Source: an uncultured Blastocatellia bacterium (GTDB lineage: Bacteria; Acidobacteriota; Blastocatellia; Pyrinomonadales; Pyrinomonadaceae). Taken from it: a stretch of DNA of 64,000 nt. The stretch's first letter is position 1; each line of letters starts with the position of its first letter. The position numbers and the translations under genes were made by a program. The notes under the pieces were generated by a model that was not told the origin of the DNA, made no database searches, and worked only from the letters and a program-made list of their open reading frames with translations. Where the stretch lies: positions 145,971-209,970 of the forward strand of contig CAMLLD010000001.1 in assembly GCA_946480785.1 (NCBI GenBank), in the 5' to 3' direction. Of this stretch, positions 17,973 through 26,496 are shown one piece after another.

Positions 17973-18248
17973 TTACCACGCAGTGAGCACTGAGATGAAG
18001 AGTGCAATCACCTCTGTTTTGTCGAGGAAAGAATTCTGAACGACTTGTACCGGCGTTCGCGTGGTTGAAATCGTACCCGTTTTAGTGGTCGAGATCGTTC
18101 CGGCAGTAGTGGTCGAAATCGTTCCGGTTCGGGTCGTCGAAATCGTTCCGGTTCGGGTCGTCGAAATCGTTCCACTCTTTGAAAAGGTGGTGAACGGCAG
18201 GGCTAACGTTAACAATATTGTCCCAAGTACCAGTTTTGAAATTTTCAT
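17973..18248 (-). CDS. Small exported protein with five GTISTT octapeptide repeats
   Basis: 91 residues from the ATG at 18248, fixed by a strong AGGAGA ribosome binding site 8 bases upstream; an in-frame extension to 18386 lacks one. Residues 1-24 are a signal peptide (MKISK, then a hydrophobic core VLGTILLTLALPF). Residues 26-65 are five tandem octapeptides: GTISTTRT, GTISTTRT, GTISTTTA, GTISTTKT, GTISTTRT. A tail of 26 residues follows (PVQVVQNSFLDKTEV and IALFISVLTAW). The repeats contain Arg/Lys at a fixed place, so a trypsin-like protease could release near-identical peptides. It sits between TPR regulators and is transcribed divergently from the kinase operon. No family recognised; a peptide-signal precursor is my inference, and a structural or adhesive surface peptide is the alternative. 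Confidence 0.7.
   Translation of the reverse strand: MKISKLVLGTILLTLALPFTTFSKSGTISTTRTGTISTTRTGTISTTTAGTISTTKTGTISTTRTPVQVVQNSFLDKTEVIALFISVLTAW
18054..18173. repeat. Five tandem 24-base repeats coding for GTISTT octapeptides
   Basis: Five consecutive 24-base units on the minus strand encode the octapeptide array of the small exported protein. The two N-terminal-proximal units, at the high-coordinate end, are nearly identical at nucleotide level (TCGAAATCGTTCCGGTTCGG on the plus strand); the others differ at several bases, including third positions. Mixed synonymous change and residue conservation suggests the peptide sequence, not just the DNA, is retained. Confidence 0.8.
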
Positions 18249-18488
18249 GAGCTTTCTCCTATTTAGTAATTGCGTCCGGACAGCGATCAGATCCAGTGAC
18301 TGCGAAGCCGCTGTGGCGGACGCCAGAATAACTTCACGTGTGCACAGTGTTCTCAAAGCATGTGCCATCGCGCAGCGCGGAAACATAACTCGCTAAACTC
18401 CTGTGATTGCTAGCGTTAGCTTCTTGACTCGCGTTGGAACTACAAGCGTAGCATTGAGCTTATTTCTGGGTAGCGAGTAAACAGACAT
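18249..18488. other. Divergent regulatory gap between repeat peptide and kinase operon
   Basis: 240 bases between the divergent repeat-peptide gene and the 53-residue ORF. Apart from the sigma-54-like element on the minus strand, TTGACT at 18424-18429 with TAGCAT 19 bases on is a weak plus-strand sigma-70 candidate for the kinase operon. The palindromic-looking GCTAGCGTTAGC at about 18409-18420 may be an operator. No gene seen. Confidence 0.4.
18352..18367 (-). promoter_or_regulatory. Sigma-54-like -24/-12 element upstream of the repeat-peptide gene
   Basis: Read on the minus strand, TGGCAC-N5-TTGAG places GG and the -12 dinucleotide at the canonical 10-base spacing. The -24 half is perfect; the -12 half is GA instead of the nearly invariant GC, so activity is doubtful. 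If used, transcription would start near 18341, about 93 bases before the ATG of the repeat-peptide gene. A TPR-sigma54 activator gene (21031-24129) lies in the same island, which makes the match worth testing. Confidence 0.3.
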
Positions 18489-18650
18489 ATGGCATCGTGG
18501 TGGAAATACTTAGATTTATTGGAGATCGTGGCTAAGTCCCTCAACGAAAGCAAGGACAGTATCTTGTATAGGCCTGTGGCAATGAATAGCCAGTATACAG
18601 AGCGGCGTAGCGTCAATGAAACTCCGCTTGTGAATAAGAACAAGGCGTGA
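18489..18650 (+). CDS. 53-residue protein translationally coupled to the TPR kinase
   Basis: ATG at 18489 opens a 53-codon frame: an amphipathic, Trp-rich start (MASWWKYLDLLEIVAKSLNE) followed by a polar tail (ERRSVNETPLVNKNKA). Its TGA at 18648-18650 shares its last base with the ATG of the TPR kinase, the classic sign of translational coupling. There is no signal peptide or membrane helix. The ribosome binding site is weak. No family recognised. Coupling suggests a partner of the kinase (an adaptor, inhibitor or leader peptide). An antisense frame over the same bases is less convincing. Confidence 0.5.
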   Translation: MASWWKYLDLLEIVAKSLNESKDSILYRPVAMNSQYTERRSVNETPLVNKNKA

Positions 18651-21034
18651 TGATGCCGATTCACAATGACGAAATATCAAGAGAAGGCCTTACGGAAAGT
18701 GGGCGCGTAATAGCTAGTTGTGTGATCGCGCGTGAGAAACTGGAAATCGGTGACTATGATGGGGGTTGCGTGGTGCTTAGTCCTTGGTGGTCGGTTGGAA
18801 AGTGGCCGAAGCTAACGGGATTAAATCAGCTAGCCGCAGGCGAATTGCTTTTAATGGCCGGATCATTAACGGATGCGGTCGCCAGAGCAAAACGAATAAG
18901 TGGCGGTCAACGCCTTGCGGAAGCATTGATATGCGGGTCTATAGCGCTATTCGACCAGCTTGGCGAAATGCGAAGAGCACTCGAGGCGCGACTTGAACTC
19001 GGCTGCTGCTATTACCATCAAGGACTTTTCGAGCCAGCGCACTCAAATCTCGCTGCATGTCTAGCCGGTCTCACAGACGAAGACGTTGAATTAAGAGCTG
19101 TGGCGCTGATAAGACTTGCGATTGTCAAACGCCATTCTGGTCGCGTGCATGAAGCGCTCAGTTTGTTGAAAAGAGCTGCAGCCATTGAAAATCAAACTAG
19201 TTGCTCGACCAGAGGACGCTTTGCTACTGAGATGGCGAATACTCTGAAGGATATAGGAAAGGCGAACCGCCACAAAGCTTGCTTTACATCTGCCCTGCGA
19301 CATTACGAAGAGGCTGCTCTGCGATTTGAGCAAATAGGGAACATCCGATACGCGGCAGCTGTCGAGAACAACAGAGGCTACTTGTTGTTAAGCCTCAGCA
19401 GATTTCAGGAGGCCGAAAGACATTTAGAACGTGCTCGAACCTTATTCAGCCGGTTACATGACAGCGTCGGATGCGCTCAAGTAGATGAAACACTCGCTCA
19501 ACTGTATCTAACGTCCGGTAAGTATTCTATGGCGCACAATGCCATAGATCTTGCGGTAAGTGAGCTTGAGGCTAGCGGGGAGGACGCATTACTCGCGGAG
19601 GCGCTGACAACGCAGGGGCTGGTTATGTGCCGACTGGGGCGGAGGCAGGAGGCCAAGCCTGTCCTTGAACGCGCCCGCCGCGTCGCGGAGCGATGCGGCG
19701 ACCGCGAGGGCGCCGGACGCGCCCTCCTCATACTCATCGAGGAAATGTGCGACCAACTCCCCGATGACGAACGCCGCGAAATCGGCGCCCAGGCCAACCA
19801 ACTCCTCGCCTCGTCGCAACAACACGCTACCCGCGAACGCCTCCGCAAGTGCCTCGACATGATCGCGGAGGCCCACAACCGTCATGAAGCACAGCGCGAA
19901 CAGGAAATTCACGCCCAAAAGATGGCCGCTTTGGGCGAACTCTCGTTCGGCGTCGCCCATAACGTCAATAACACCCTCACCGGCATACTCGGCCGGGCTC
20001 AACTCATCCTCCGCAACAGTCACGACAAAGCGAAAATCGAGTCAGGCCTCGAATTAATCATCAAGAGCGCCGAAGACGGCGCCCACATCATCCGCCGTAT
20101 CCAGGATTTCGCCCGGCAGCGTCCCAGCCGCGAGTTTGAGACGATCTCGATTACCGACCTGCTGAAGGATGCCTGTGAAATGACGCGCCCGCGGTGGGAG
20201 TCGCGCTCGGAGTTCGCCCAGATTCGTTTCACGCTCCACGCCGACTGCGAAGCCCACATCAAGGGCGACCCCGTCGAACTCCGCGAAGTGCTGGTCAACA
20301 TGATTTACAACGCCACCGACGCCATGCCTTCCGGCGGCGAAATCCGCCTCTCCACGCAGGAAAGCCGTGAGCGCGTCGTCATTTGTCTCGGCGATACGGG
20401 CACCGGCATGACACCCGACGTCAAACAACGCCTCTTCGACCCCTTCTTCACCACCAAGGGCAAGGCTGGCACAGGCATGGGCCTGGCCGTCAGCTTCGGT
20501 ATCATCCGCCGTCACGAAGGCTCCATTGAGGTCGATAGCGAACCGGGCCGCGGCACGACGTTCAAGATCTCACTGCCCAAAGTCATGCCGGCCTCAACGG
20601 AAGCCGGCGGCGACTCGTCCGAAACCACGGCTACCGCCGCCCCGGGCGACGACAAGGTTCGCGTCCTAGTCGTTGATGATGAGACCCACGTGCGCGAGGT
20701 GCTAATCGAAGCCCTCGAAGCTGAAGGGTGCGAAGTGGTGTCGGCCGAAAGTGGCGAGATTGCGCTGGCGGTTTACGACCAATATGAAGGCAAGTTTGAC
20801 GCGGTCTTTACCGACATCGGCATGCCGGCGATGAGCGGTTGGGAACTCTGCACCGAGATACGCGAACGCTCGAAGACGATGCCGCTCGCGATTATCAGTG
20901 GGTGGGCCGACGCGATCAGCGTCCAATCACGAGACGCAGTGAAGGCTGACTGGATTGTCGCCAAGCCTTTCGACATTAATAAAATCTGTGATATTGCGCA
21001 GGAAATCGCGAAACGAAAACTGACGACCGCTTAG
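18650..21034 (+). CDS. TPR-sensor hybrid histidine kinase with receiver domain
   Basis: About 794 residues; starts at 18647 (GTG), 18650 or 18653 (ATG) are all possible. Residues about 10-390 are a TPR array ([53 protein letters not shown]). A coiled linker leads to HisKA with phospho-acceptor His in [12 protein letters not shown] (about residue 437), then HATPase_c: N box [40 protein letters not shown]-terminal receiver has VVDDE and the phospho-acceptor Asp in [11 protein letters not shown] (about residue 722) with Lys in AKPF. No membrane helix, so it is a cytosolic kinase sensing through TPR. The TPR half is AT-richer than the kinase half. The 3' end overlaps the convergent sigma54 gene by 4 bases. 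Confidence 0.9.
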   Translation: MMPIHNDEISREGLTESGRVIASCVIAREKLEIGDYDGGCVVLSPWWSVGKWPKLTGLNQLAAGELLLMAGSLTDAVARAKRISGGQRLAEALICGSIALFDQLGEMRRALEARLELGCCYYHQGLFEPAHSNLAACLAGLTDEDVELRAVALIRLAIVKRHSGRVHEALSLLKRAAAIENQTSCSTRGRFATEMANTLKDIGKANRHKACFTSALRHYEEAALRFEQIGNIRYAAAVENNRGYLLLSLSRFQEAERHLERARTLFSRLHDSVGCAQVDETLAQLYLTSGKYSMAHNAIDLAVSELEASGEDALLAEALTTQGLVMCRLGRRQEAKPVLERARRVAERCGDREGAGRALLILIEEMCDQLPDDERREIGAQANQLLASSQQHATRERLRKCLDMIAEAHNRHEAQREQEIHAQKMAALGELSFGVAHNVNNTLTGILGRAQLILRNSHDKAKIESGLELIIKSAEDGAHIIRRIQDFARQRPSREFETISITDLLKDACEMTRPRWESRSEFAQIRFTLHADCEAHIKGDPVELREVLVNMIYNATDAMPSGGEIRLSTQESRERVVICLGDTGTGMTPDVKQRLFDPFFTTKGKAGTGMGLAVSFGIIRRHEGSIEVDSEPGRGTTFKISLPKVMPASTEAGGDSSETTATAAPGDDKVRVLVVDDETHVREVLIEALEAEGCEVVSAESGEIALAVYDQYEGKFDAVFTDIGMPAMSGWELCTEIRERSKTMPLAIISGWADAISVQSRDAVKADWIVAKPFDINKICDIAQEIAKRKLTTA

Positions 21035-24000
21035 CCCGCCTTCGAAGCACTCACGCTTAGCTCGTGACGCTCCAGTTTGAGATAGAGGCCGCGACGGGTG
21101 AGACCGAGTTCGCGGGCCGCACGGGAGATGTTGCCGCCGTGCCGGCGCAGGGCGTCAGAAATCATGCGCCGCTCGACTTCCGCCAAAGCGTCAGCCAGCG
21201 TTCCACCCGGCCCCTGCGAACTTAACGACGGCAACGTGGCGATTGAAGCGGCTGTCGTGGGAGTCGTTGGTGAAGACGTGCGCTTCAACTCCGGCGACAA
21301 ATGCTCGGGCTTGATGATGGCCCCGTCCTCAGCGCGCGCCACGGTTCGTTGAATCTCATTACAAAGCTGACGCACGTTGCCGGGCCAATCGCTCACCATC
21401 AAAAGGTCGACGGCCTGCGGCGTGATCTGAATGTCTTTGCGGCCAAACTTCGCCGAGTAGTGATTGACGTAGTAGTTGACGATCGTCGGAATTTCGGAAC
21501 GGCGCTCGCGCAAAGGCGGCACGCGCAGTCGGATCACGTTGAGGCGATAATAAAGGTCCTCGCGAAAACGTCCCTGGGCCACCATGTCTTCGAGATCGGT
21601 GTTCGTCGCCGCGATGATGCGCACGTCAACTTTGCTCGGCCGTTGTTCGCCAAGCGGTTGAATTTCGCCTTCCTGCAAGAAGCGCAGCAGCTTCGGCTGC
21701 ACGTCCAGCGGCAGGTCGCCGACTTCGTCGAGGAATAACGTTCCGCCCGCGGCGGTGCGAATCACGCCCTGCGAATCCGAGATCGCGCCGGTGAAAGCGC
21801 CGCGGCGATAACCAAACAGATAACCTTCCGACAACTCCTTCGGCACCGCCGTGCAGTTGAACGGAACGAAAACTTTCGCGCGCCGCGACGAAATCGCGTG
21901 AATGGCCCGCGCGACCAACTCCTTGCCTGTGCCAGACTCGCCAGTGACGAGCACCGTCACGTCCGACGAGCGGATCTTGTGAACTTCCTCGACGAGCTGC
22001 GTCATCGCCGGACTCGAATGGATGAACCCCGGCATCAGGCTCGTGCCCGCCAACTCGTCCGAATGTTCGTGGCTGCCGCTCTTTTGCGCACCCGCGCGCA
22101 AGGCACAAACGTCCATACCCAATTCAACCACGCGCAGCAACGGCTCGAGCGCGACGCCCTTCGGCAAAGTAGAACGGTTGCGCGGCGCGAGATACATCAG
22201 CGCCGGCGGCGCGTTTGACGATTTCAGTGGGATCAACTCGGCGTCGTTCTTCTTGGCGTAACGCTCACGCGCGTGGTCGTCGTCGAGGTTATGAAGATCG
22301 ACCGCAATCTTCACGCTTTCGGCCGGTGTGCAGCCCATCGCGATAACGATTCGCGGCTCGTTGCGTTCGCCTTTTTCCGTAATCATGACACGTTGCGCGC
22401 CGGTTTCCTGACGCATGACGGCGGCAAGTTCGCGTAACAAAAGTTCGCGTGACGCGACGGCTTCAGCTAAACGCAACGTTAAGAGTTGGGTTAACGCCGA
22501 CTGCTCCTGCTGACGCTCCGGAGTGGAACGAGCAAGGTCGCGCAGTTCTTCTTCAGCCCGAGACAAATCAAGACGCGCCCCGAGATCTCTGAAAGTATTC
22601 AAGGCCCGACTCAGGTGTTCGCCTGCGCGATCCGGCATGATCGTCGCGTAAGCCCGACCGAGTTCGAGATGCGCACGAGCGGCGCGATAACGATCCCCGA
22701 GCAAGTCGAAAATCGAAACACTGCTGCCAAAATGCTGCGCAGCGGAGGCGGCATCGTGGCGCGCCATGTCCAGCATGCCGCCGAGACGATGCGCTTCACC
22801 CGTAAAACCGAGATCGGTGGCGGAATCGGTCGTTTGTTCACTGACGAACTGAAGCTCGCGACTACACTCGTCGAGATCGCGCGTCTGTAAGTAGGATTCG
22901 GCGGCAATCAACCGCGATTCGCAAATCGCCTGACGATCGCCGATTCCTTCCGCAAGGGCGAGCGCTTCTTGCGCTTTCGCCAACGCTTTCGCAGGATCCG
23001 CAATCGCCAGATAACAGCGCGCTAGTGTTCGCAACGCTTGTCCGGCGTACCACTTGTTTCCGTTCTCTGTCGCCAGCGCGACTGCGCGGCTGAGATAGTC
23101 TTTCGCCTGGTCCAGATCGCCACGAAGCATGTGAAGCTCGCCCAGCGAATCGAGAATCATCGGCACCTTGGCGCCGCGCTCGTCAACTTCGGTCGCCAAA
23201 GCGAACGCGCGCTCCAACGCTTCCTGCGCGCGATCCCATTGGCCGATCAGGACCAGATTGATGCCGAGATTGTTGTAACCGTCTGCAGCATTCGTCTTGT
23301 GATCGGTGCGCTCGTAATAAGTGATCGCCTTTTTGAGGTGTTCGATCCCTTCCTGCGGCCGCTTCAGGAACCAACAAGCGCCGGCCATATTGGCGTACGT
23401 TCTACCGAGCACGTACGCAGCGGGACGATCGCCGATCAACTTCAAAGCCTGATCGAGATTGTCGAGGCCCGACTCGTAATTTCCTTCGTGAATATCAGCG
23501 ACACCAACGCCGAAATACGACTCTGCTAACCCGCGCCAATCACCACTCTGGCGAAAACTTTCCAACGCTCGCTGCGCGTAGTCACGCGCAATCGGATATT
23601 CACTGATGGTGCGATACACGCGCGATAACGCTGCGTAAATATGCCCCGTATTGACGCTGCCACTTTCCGCGTAATCGCGCAGCGTCGACTTCAACATCGC
23701 GATCGCTTTCGGATGATCGCCGTTGTAGTTGTAAGCAAGACCGATTTGAACGCGGAGATAGCTGGCCGTTTCATCATCGAGCTTGGCGCGCGACTCAGGT
23801 GTTTCATACATCGAAACCGCGGCCAGTGAATCACGATAGTGGCCTTGTTGTTCGAGCGTAACGGAGAGTGCGCAGCGCGCGAGGGCCAAGACTGACGCAT
23901 GACTACGAGCATTCGCGATGAGCAGTGAGAGCCGAGCTTTTGCTTCGGTTGAAAGACCCTGGTCCAACAGCGAACGGATCTCATCGAGCTCGTGCATCAA

Positions 24001-24129
24001 TGATTCCGTCGTGGGCCGTACTCGCGAGCGAATCTTCACACGCGCATCAGCGAGATCGACCACACCTCGATCGGTAGGGGAGTTTTCGACGTCACGCCCA
24101 AGTGGCCCGTGACCGACACGTTTATCCAT
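21031..24129 (-). CDS. TPR-sensor sigma-54-dependent transcriptional activator
   Basis: 1032 residues. N-terminal TPR array of about 500 residues (AIAMLKSTLRDYAE, NLGINLVLIGQWDRAQEALE, AKDYLSRAVALATENGNKWY), a GAF-like middle region near 560-690, then the AAA+ domain: Walker A GESGTGKE (about 730-737), an intact sigma54-contacting GAFTGA loop (777-782), Walker B GTLFLDEVGDL, and the arginine-finger region REDLYYRLNVIRLRVPPLRER. The C-terminus is a Fis-type helix-turn-helix (GGNISRAARELGLTRRGLY). It would activate RpoN promoters in response to a signal bound by the TPR. The ATG at 24129 has a weak AGGT site; ATG at 23997 is an alternative. Its array is not the same subfamily as those of the two neighbouring TPR proteins. 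Confidence 0.92.
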   Translation of the reverse strand: MDKRVGHGPLGRDVENSPTDRGVVDLADARVKIRSRVRPTTESLMHELDEIRSLLDQGLSTEAKARLSLLIANARSHASVLALARCALSVTLEQQGHYRDSLAAVSMYETPESRAKLDDETASYLRVQIGLAYNYNGDHPKAIAMLKSTLRDYAESGSVNTGHIYAALSRVYRTISEYPIARDYAQRALESFRQSGDWRGLAESYFGVGVADIHEGNYESGLDNLDQALKLIGDRPAAYVLGRTYANMAGACWFLKRPQEGIEHLKKAITYYERTDHKTNAADGYNNLGINLVLIGQWDRAQEALERAFALATEVDERGAKVPMILDSLGELHMLRGDLDQAKDYLSRAVALATENGNKWYAGQALRTLARCYLAIADPAKALAKAQEALALAEGIGDRQAICESRLIAAESYLQTRDLDECSRELQFVSEQTTDSATDLGFTGEAHRLGGMLDMARHDAASAAQHFGSSVSIFDLLGDRYRAARAHLELGRAYATIMPDRAGEHLSRALNTFRDLGARLDLSRAEEELRDLARSTPERQQEQSALTQLLTLRLAEAVASRELLLRELAAVMRQETGAQRVMITEKGERNEPRIVIAMGCTPAESVKIAVDLHNLDDDHARERYAKKNDAELIPLKSSNAPPALMYLAPRNRSTLPKGVALEPLLRVVELGMDVCALRAGAQKSGSHEHSDELAGTSLMPGFIHSSPAMTQLVEEVHKIRSSDVTVLVTGESGTGKELVARAIHAISSRRAKVFVPFNCTAVPKELSEGYLFGYRRGAFTGAISDSQGVIRTAAGGTLFLDEVGDLPLDVQPKLLRFLQEGEIQPLGEQRPSKVDVRIIAATNTDLEDMVAQGRFREDLYYRLNVIRLRVPPLRERRSEIPTIVNYYVNHYSAKFGRKDIQITPQAVDLLMVSDWPGNVRQLCNEIQRTVARAEDGAIIKPEHLSPELKRTSSPTTPTTAASIATLPSLSSQGPGGTLADALAEVERRMISDALRRHGGNISRAARELGLTRRGLYLKLERHELSVSASKAG

Positions 24130-24446
24130 TTAGTACCTATAAAAGTTCAATCGAGTGGACTTTTCATTACGCTTTGGTGTTGGGAGGGAACCGCCTCACG
24201 TACTTCAGCCTATGCTTTCGCCGCGCGACTGAGTTATTCGTGCTGAATTTAACACATGAGACGGATTGCGTACAGTTTCTTTACGCACAAGCGGGGAAGA
24301 AAAGGCGGGCGAGCACGGCCAAACCAGGAGACGACAAGTATCAGCAGTCCAAAGAGTTCTGTTGGTTTTACGCGCCTTGACACCCCAAAAGTCGGTCGCT
24401 ATCATTTCCGTTTCCGTTCGCACCGCGAACCGACGCCTAGGGTTAT
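24130..24446. other. Divergent promoter region between sigma54 regulator and ffh
   Basis: 317 bases without a credible gene. On the left, AAAAGTTCA (24141-24149) is imperfectly inverted as TGGACTTTT (24156-24164), 12 bases upstream of the regulator ATG, a candidate operator for that gene. On the right lies the strong sigma-70 promoter of ffh. Nothing else is recognised. Confidence 0.5.
24377..24405 (+). promoter_or_regulatory. Sigma-70 promoter of the ffh operon
   Basis: TTGACA at 24377-24382 and TATCAT at 24400-24405 are separated by exactly 17 bases, a near-consensus housekeeping promoter. The expected start is near 24412, giving a leader of about 35 bases to the ffh ATG at 24447. It fits constitutive transcription of the ffh-rpsP-rimM-trmD-rplS operon. 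Confidence 0.75.
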
Positions 24447-25943
24447 ATGTTTGAGTCGCTCTCGGATAAATTAAAGCGCACGCTGAAGAATCTGCGGGGC
24501 GAAGGCGTTCTTACAAAGGAGCACGTTGACGCGGCGCTGCGCGAGATTCGCCTGGCCTTATTAGAGGCCGACGTCAACTATAAAGTCGCGAAAGACTTTA
24601 TCGCTTCAGTTCAGCAGAAGGCGGAAGGGCAGCAAGTTTGGCAGGAGCTCAAGCCGTCGGAGCAGGTCGTAAAGATCGTCTTCGATGAACTCGTTGAGCT
24701 ACTCGGCGGCCAATCTTCGCGCCTTGTTTTTACAAAACAGATTCCGAATACGGTGATGGTGGTCGGGCTGCAGGGCTCGGGTAAAACCACGTCCACCGGA
24801 AAAATCGCGCGCTGGTTGGCGAGTAACCAGGAGCGAAAGCCGCTGCTGCTTTCGGTTGACGTTTATCGCCCGGCTGCACGCGAACAGTTGAAGGTCATCG
24901 CCAAGGCGACCGGCCAACAGATCTTTGAAGATCCGCAAACCAACGATCCGCTGACGCTCGTGCGCGGCGCGTTGAAGCACGCACAGCAAACCGGCTTCGA
25001 CACCCTGCTGATCGATACTGCCGGCCGGCTGCACATCGACGATGAGTTGATGGAAGAGCTGGTCAAGATTAAGAACGAGACTCATCCGGTCGAGACGTTG
25101 TTCGTGGCGGACGCGATGACGGGCCAGGACGCGGTTCGTTCGGCTGAAGAGTTTCACCGGCGCGTCGGCATCACGGGCGTGATTCTGACGAAGATGGACG
25201 GCGATGCACGCGGTGGCGCTGCACTTTCGATCAAGCAGGTTACCGGGCAGCCGGTGAAGTTTGTCGGCGTCGGCGAGCGTTACGACGCGCTTGAGCCGTT
25301 TTTCCCGGACAGAGTCGCGCAACGCATTCTCGGCATGGGCGATGTTTTGTCGCTGATCGAGGAAGTGCAGGCGAAAGTCGATCAGAGCGAAGCTGAGGCG
25401 CAGCTCAAGAAGCTCCAGCAGAACGAGTTCACGCTCGACGATTTCCGCTCGCAGTTGCGCCAGGTCAAGAAGCTCGGCTCTTTCTCAAAGATTATGAAGC
25501 TCCTGCCCGACCAGCTTCTCGGCGGCATGGGCATGCCACAGTTGACGGACGAGCAGTCGCAGCAGATGGAGCAGGAGCTGAAACGCACTGAAGCCATCAT
25601 CGACTCGATGACGTGGGAGGAGCGCAACGATCACCGCATCCTGAATGCGAATCGACGGCGTCGCATCGCTCGCGGATCGGGAACAAACGTCGCGCAAGTC
25701 AATCAGCTCATCAAGCAGTACGTCGAGATGCGGCAGATGATGCGACAACTTTCCGGTTCCGGCCTTTTCGGCGGCAGCGGGTTGAAAGGCAAGATGATGC
25801 GGAAGATCACGGGGATGCCGGATCTTGGTGGCTTTGGCGGCGGTGAGGACGGTGAAATGCCCCCCATGCCTTCAATACCTTCGGGGCCGGTTGGGCCATC
25901 GAGAAAGAAACTGAAGAAGAAACGAAAGAAGCGACGACGATAG
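24447..25943 (+). CDS. ffh: Signal recognition particle protein Ffh
   Basis: 498 residues, somewhat longer than usual because of a Gly/Met/Pro-rich end and a very basic tail (KKLKKKRKKRRR). N domain, then the G domain with P-loop GLQGSGKTTSTGKIA (about 106-120), DVYRPAAREQL, LIDTAGRLHID and LTKMDGDARGGAAL. The Met-rich M domain carries the signal-peptide groove and the RNA-binding helix-turn-helix (RRRRIARGSGTNVAQVNQLI). Ffh with 4.5S/6S RNA delivers nascent membrane proteins to FtsY. It is the first gene of the classic ffh-rpsP-khpA-rimM-trmD-rplS operon. Confidence 0.97.
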   Translation: MFESLSDKLKRTLKNLRGEGVLTKEHVDAALREIRLALLEADVNYKVAKDFIASVQQKAEGQQVWQELKPSEQVVKIVFDELVELLGGQSSRLVFTKQIPNTVMVVGLQGSGKTTSTGKIARWLASNQERKPLLLSVDVYRPAAREQLKVIAKATGQQIFEDPQTNDPLTLVRGALKHAQQTGFDTLLIDTAGRLHIDDELMEELVKIKNETHPVETLFVADAMTGQDAVRSAEEFHRRVGITGVILTKMDGDARGGAALSIKQVTGQPVKFVGVGERYDALEPFFPDRVAQRILGMGDVLSLIEEVQAKVDQSEAEAQLKKLQQNEFTLDDFRSQLRQVKKLGSFSKIMKLLPDQLLGGMGMPQLTDEQSQQMEQELKRTEAIIDSMTWEERNDHRILNANRRRRIARGSGTNVAQVNQLIKQYVEMRQMMRQLSGSGLFGGSGLKGKMMRKITGMPDLGGFGGGEDGEMPPMPSIPSGPVGPSRKKLKKKRKKRRR

Positions 25944-25953
25944 GAGAATCAAC

Positions 25954-26217
25954 TTGTTAGCGATTAAGTTAATGCGCACTGGCGCTAAAAAGAGCCCCTC
26001 GTACCGAGTGGTGGTCAAAGAGAAGCAGTCGAAACGCGACGGCGCTTACCTCGAAAACCTCGGCACCTACAATCCGACGCGCAATCCGGCGGAGATCAAG
26101 TTGAATCTCGAACGAGTCAACTACTGGATCGAAAAGGGCGCGCAACCGACTGACACGGTCAGCCGCCTGATCAAAGCCAGCACAAAGGCCGAGAAAGCCG
26201 CCGCCGTCGAAGCGTAA
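25954..26217 (+). CDS. rpsP: 30S ribosomal protein S16
   Basis: 87 residues starting at TTG (25954) preceded by AGGAG; translation LAIKLMRTGAKKSPSYRVVV is the S16 opening, with RDGAYLENLGTYNP and YWIEKGAQPTDTV completing the family pattern. A structural protein of the small subunit body, needed for 30S assembly. It follows ffh by 10 bases. Confidence 0.97.
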   Translation: MLAIKLMRTGAKKSPSYRVVVKEKQSKRDGAYLENLGTYNPTRNPAEIKLNLERVNYWIEKGAQPTDTVSRLIKASTKAEKAAAVEA

Positions 26218-26262
26218 ACCCAAGCAGTCTCTTACTGAACGGAAGTCTCTTCTACTAAAACC

Positions 26263-26496
26263 ATGCGCGATGCCATCGAGATGATTGTGAAGTCGCTGGT
26301 CGACGACAAAGAGACTGTGGATGTTCGCGAAGTCGAGCAGCGCAACGGCGCCACGCTGATTGAAGTGCGGGTCGCGCCGGAAGACATCGGCAAGATTATC
26401 GGTAAGCAAGGGCGCACGATACGCGCTCTCAGATCTTTGGCAAGAATCGCCGGCACGAAACAGAATCGACGCTACCTCCTGGAAATCGTGGAGTGA
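26263..26496 (+). CDS. khpA: KH-domain RNA-binding protein KhpA
   Basis: 77 residues forming a single KH domain with the GKIIGKQGRTIRALR loop (GxxG motif IGKQG). KhpA binds RNA, often with KhpB/Jag, and its gene is commonly placed between rpsP and rimM, as here. Its stop overlaps the GTG of rimM by 4 bases (GTGA), showing translational coupling. Confidence 0.93.
   Translation: MRDAIEMIVKSLVDDKETVDVREVEQRNGATLIEVRVAPEDIGKIIGKQGRTIRALRSLARIAGTKQNRRYLLEIVE

Noticed and set aside
18054..18173. CRISPR-like array
   Set aside because: Units are contiguous 24-base repeats without spacers and lie in frame inside a signal-peptide protein; they are coding repeats.
18249..18386. N-terminal extension of the repeat-peptide gene to 18386
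   Set aside because: The internal ATG at 18248 has a strong AGGAGA site and begins a normal signal peptide; the extension lacks both and overlaps the sigma-54-like element.
18440..18664. Minus-strand 74-residue frame opposite the 53-residue ORF
   Set aside because: It is antisense to a coupled ORF and runs into the kinase start; composition (His/Ser/Leu-rich) looks like a shadow.
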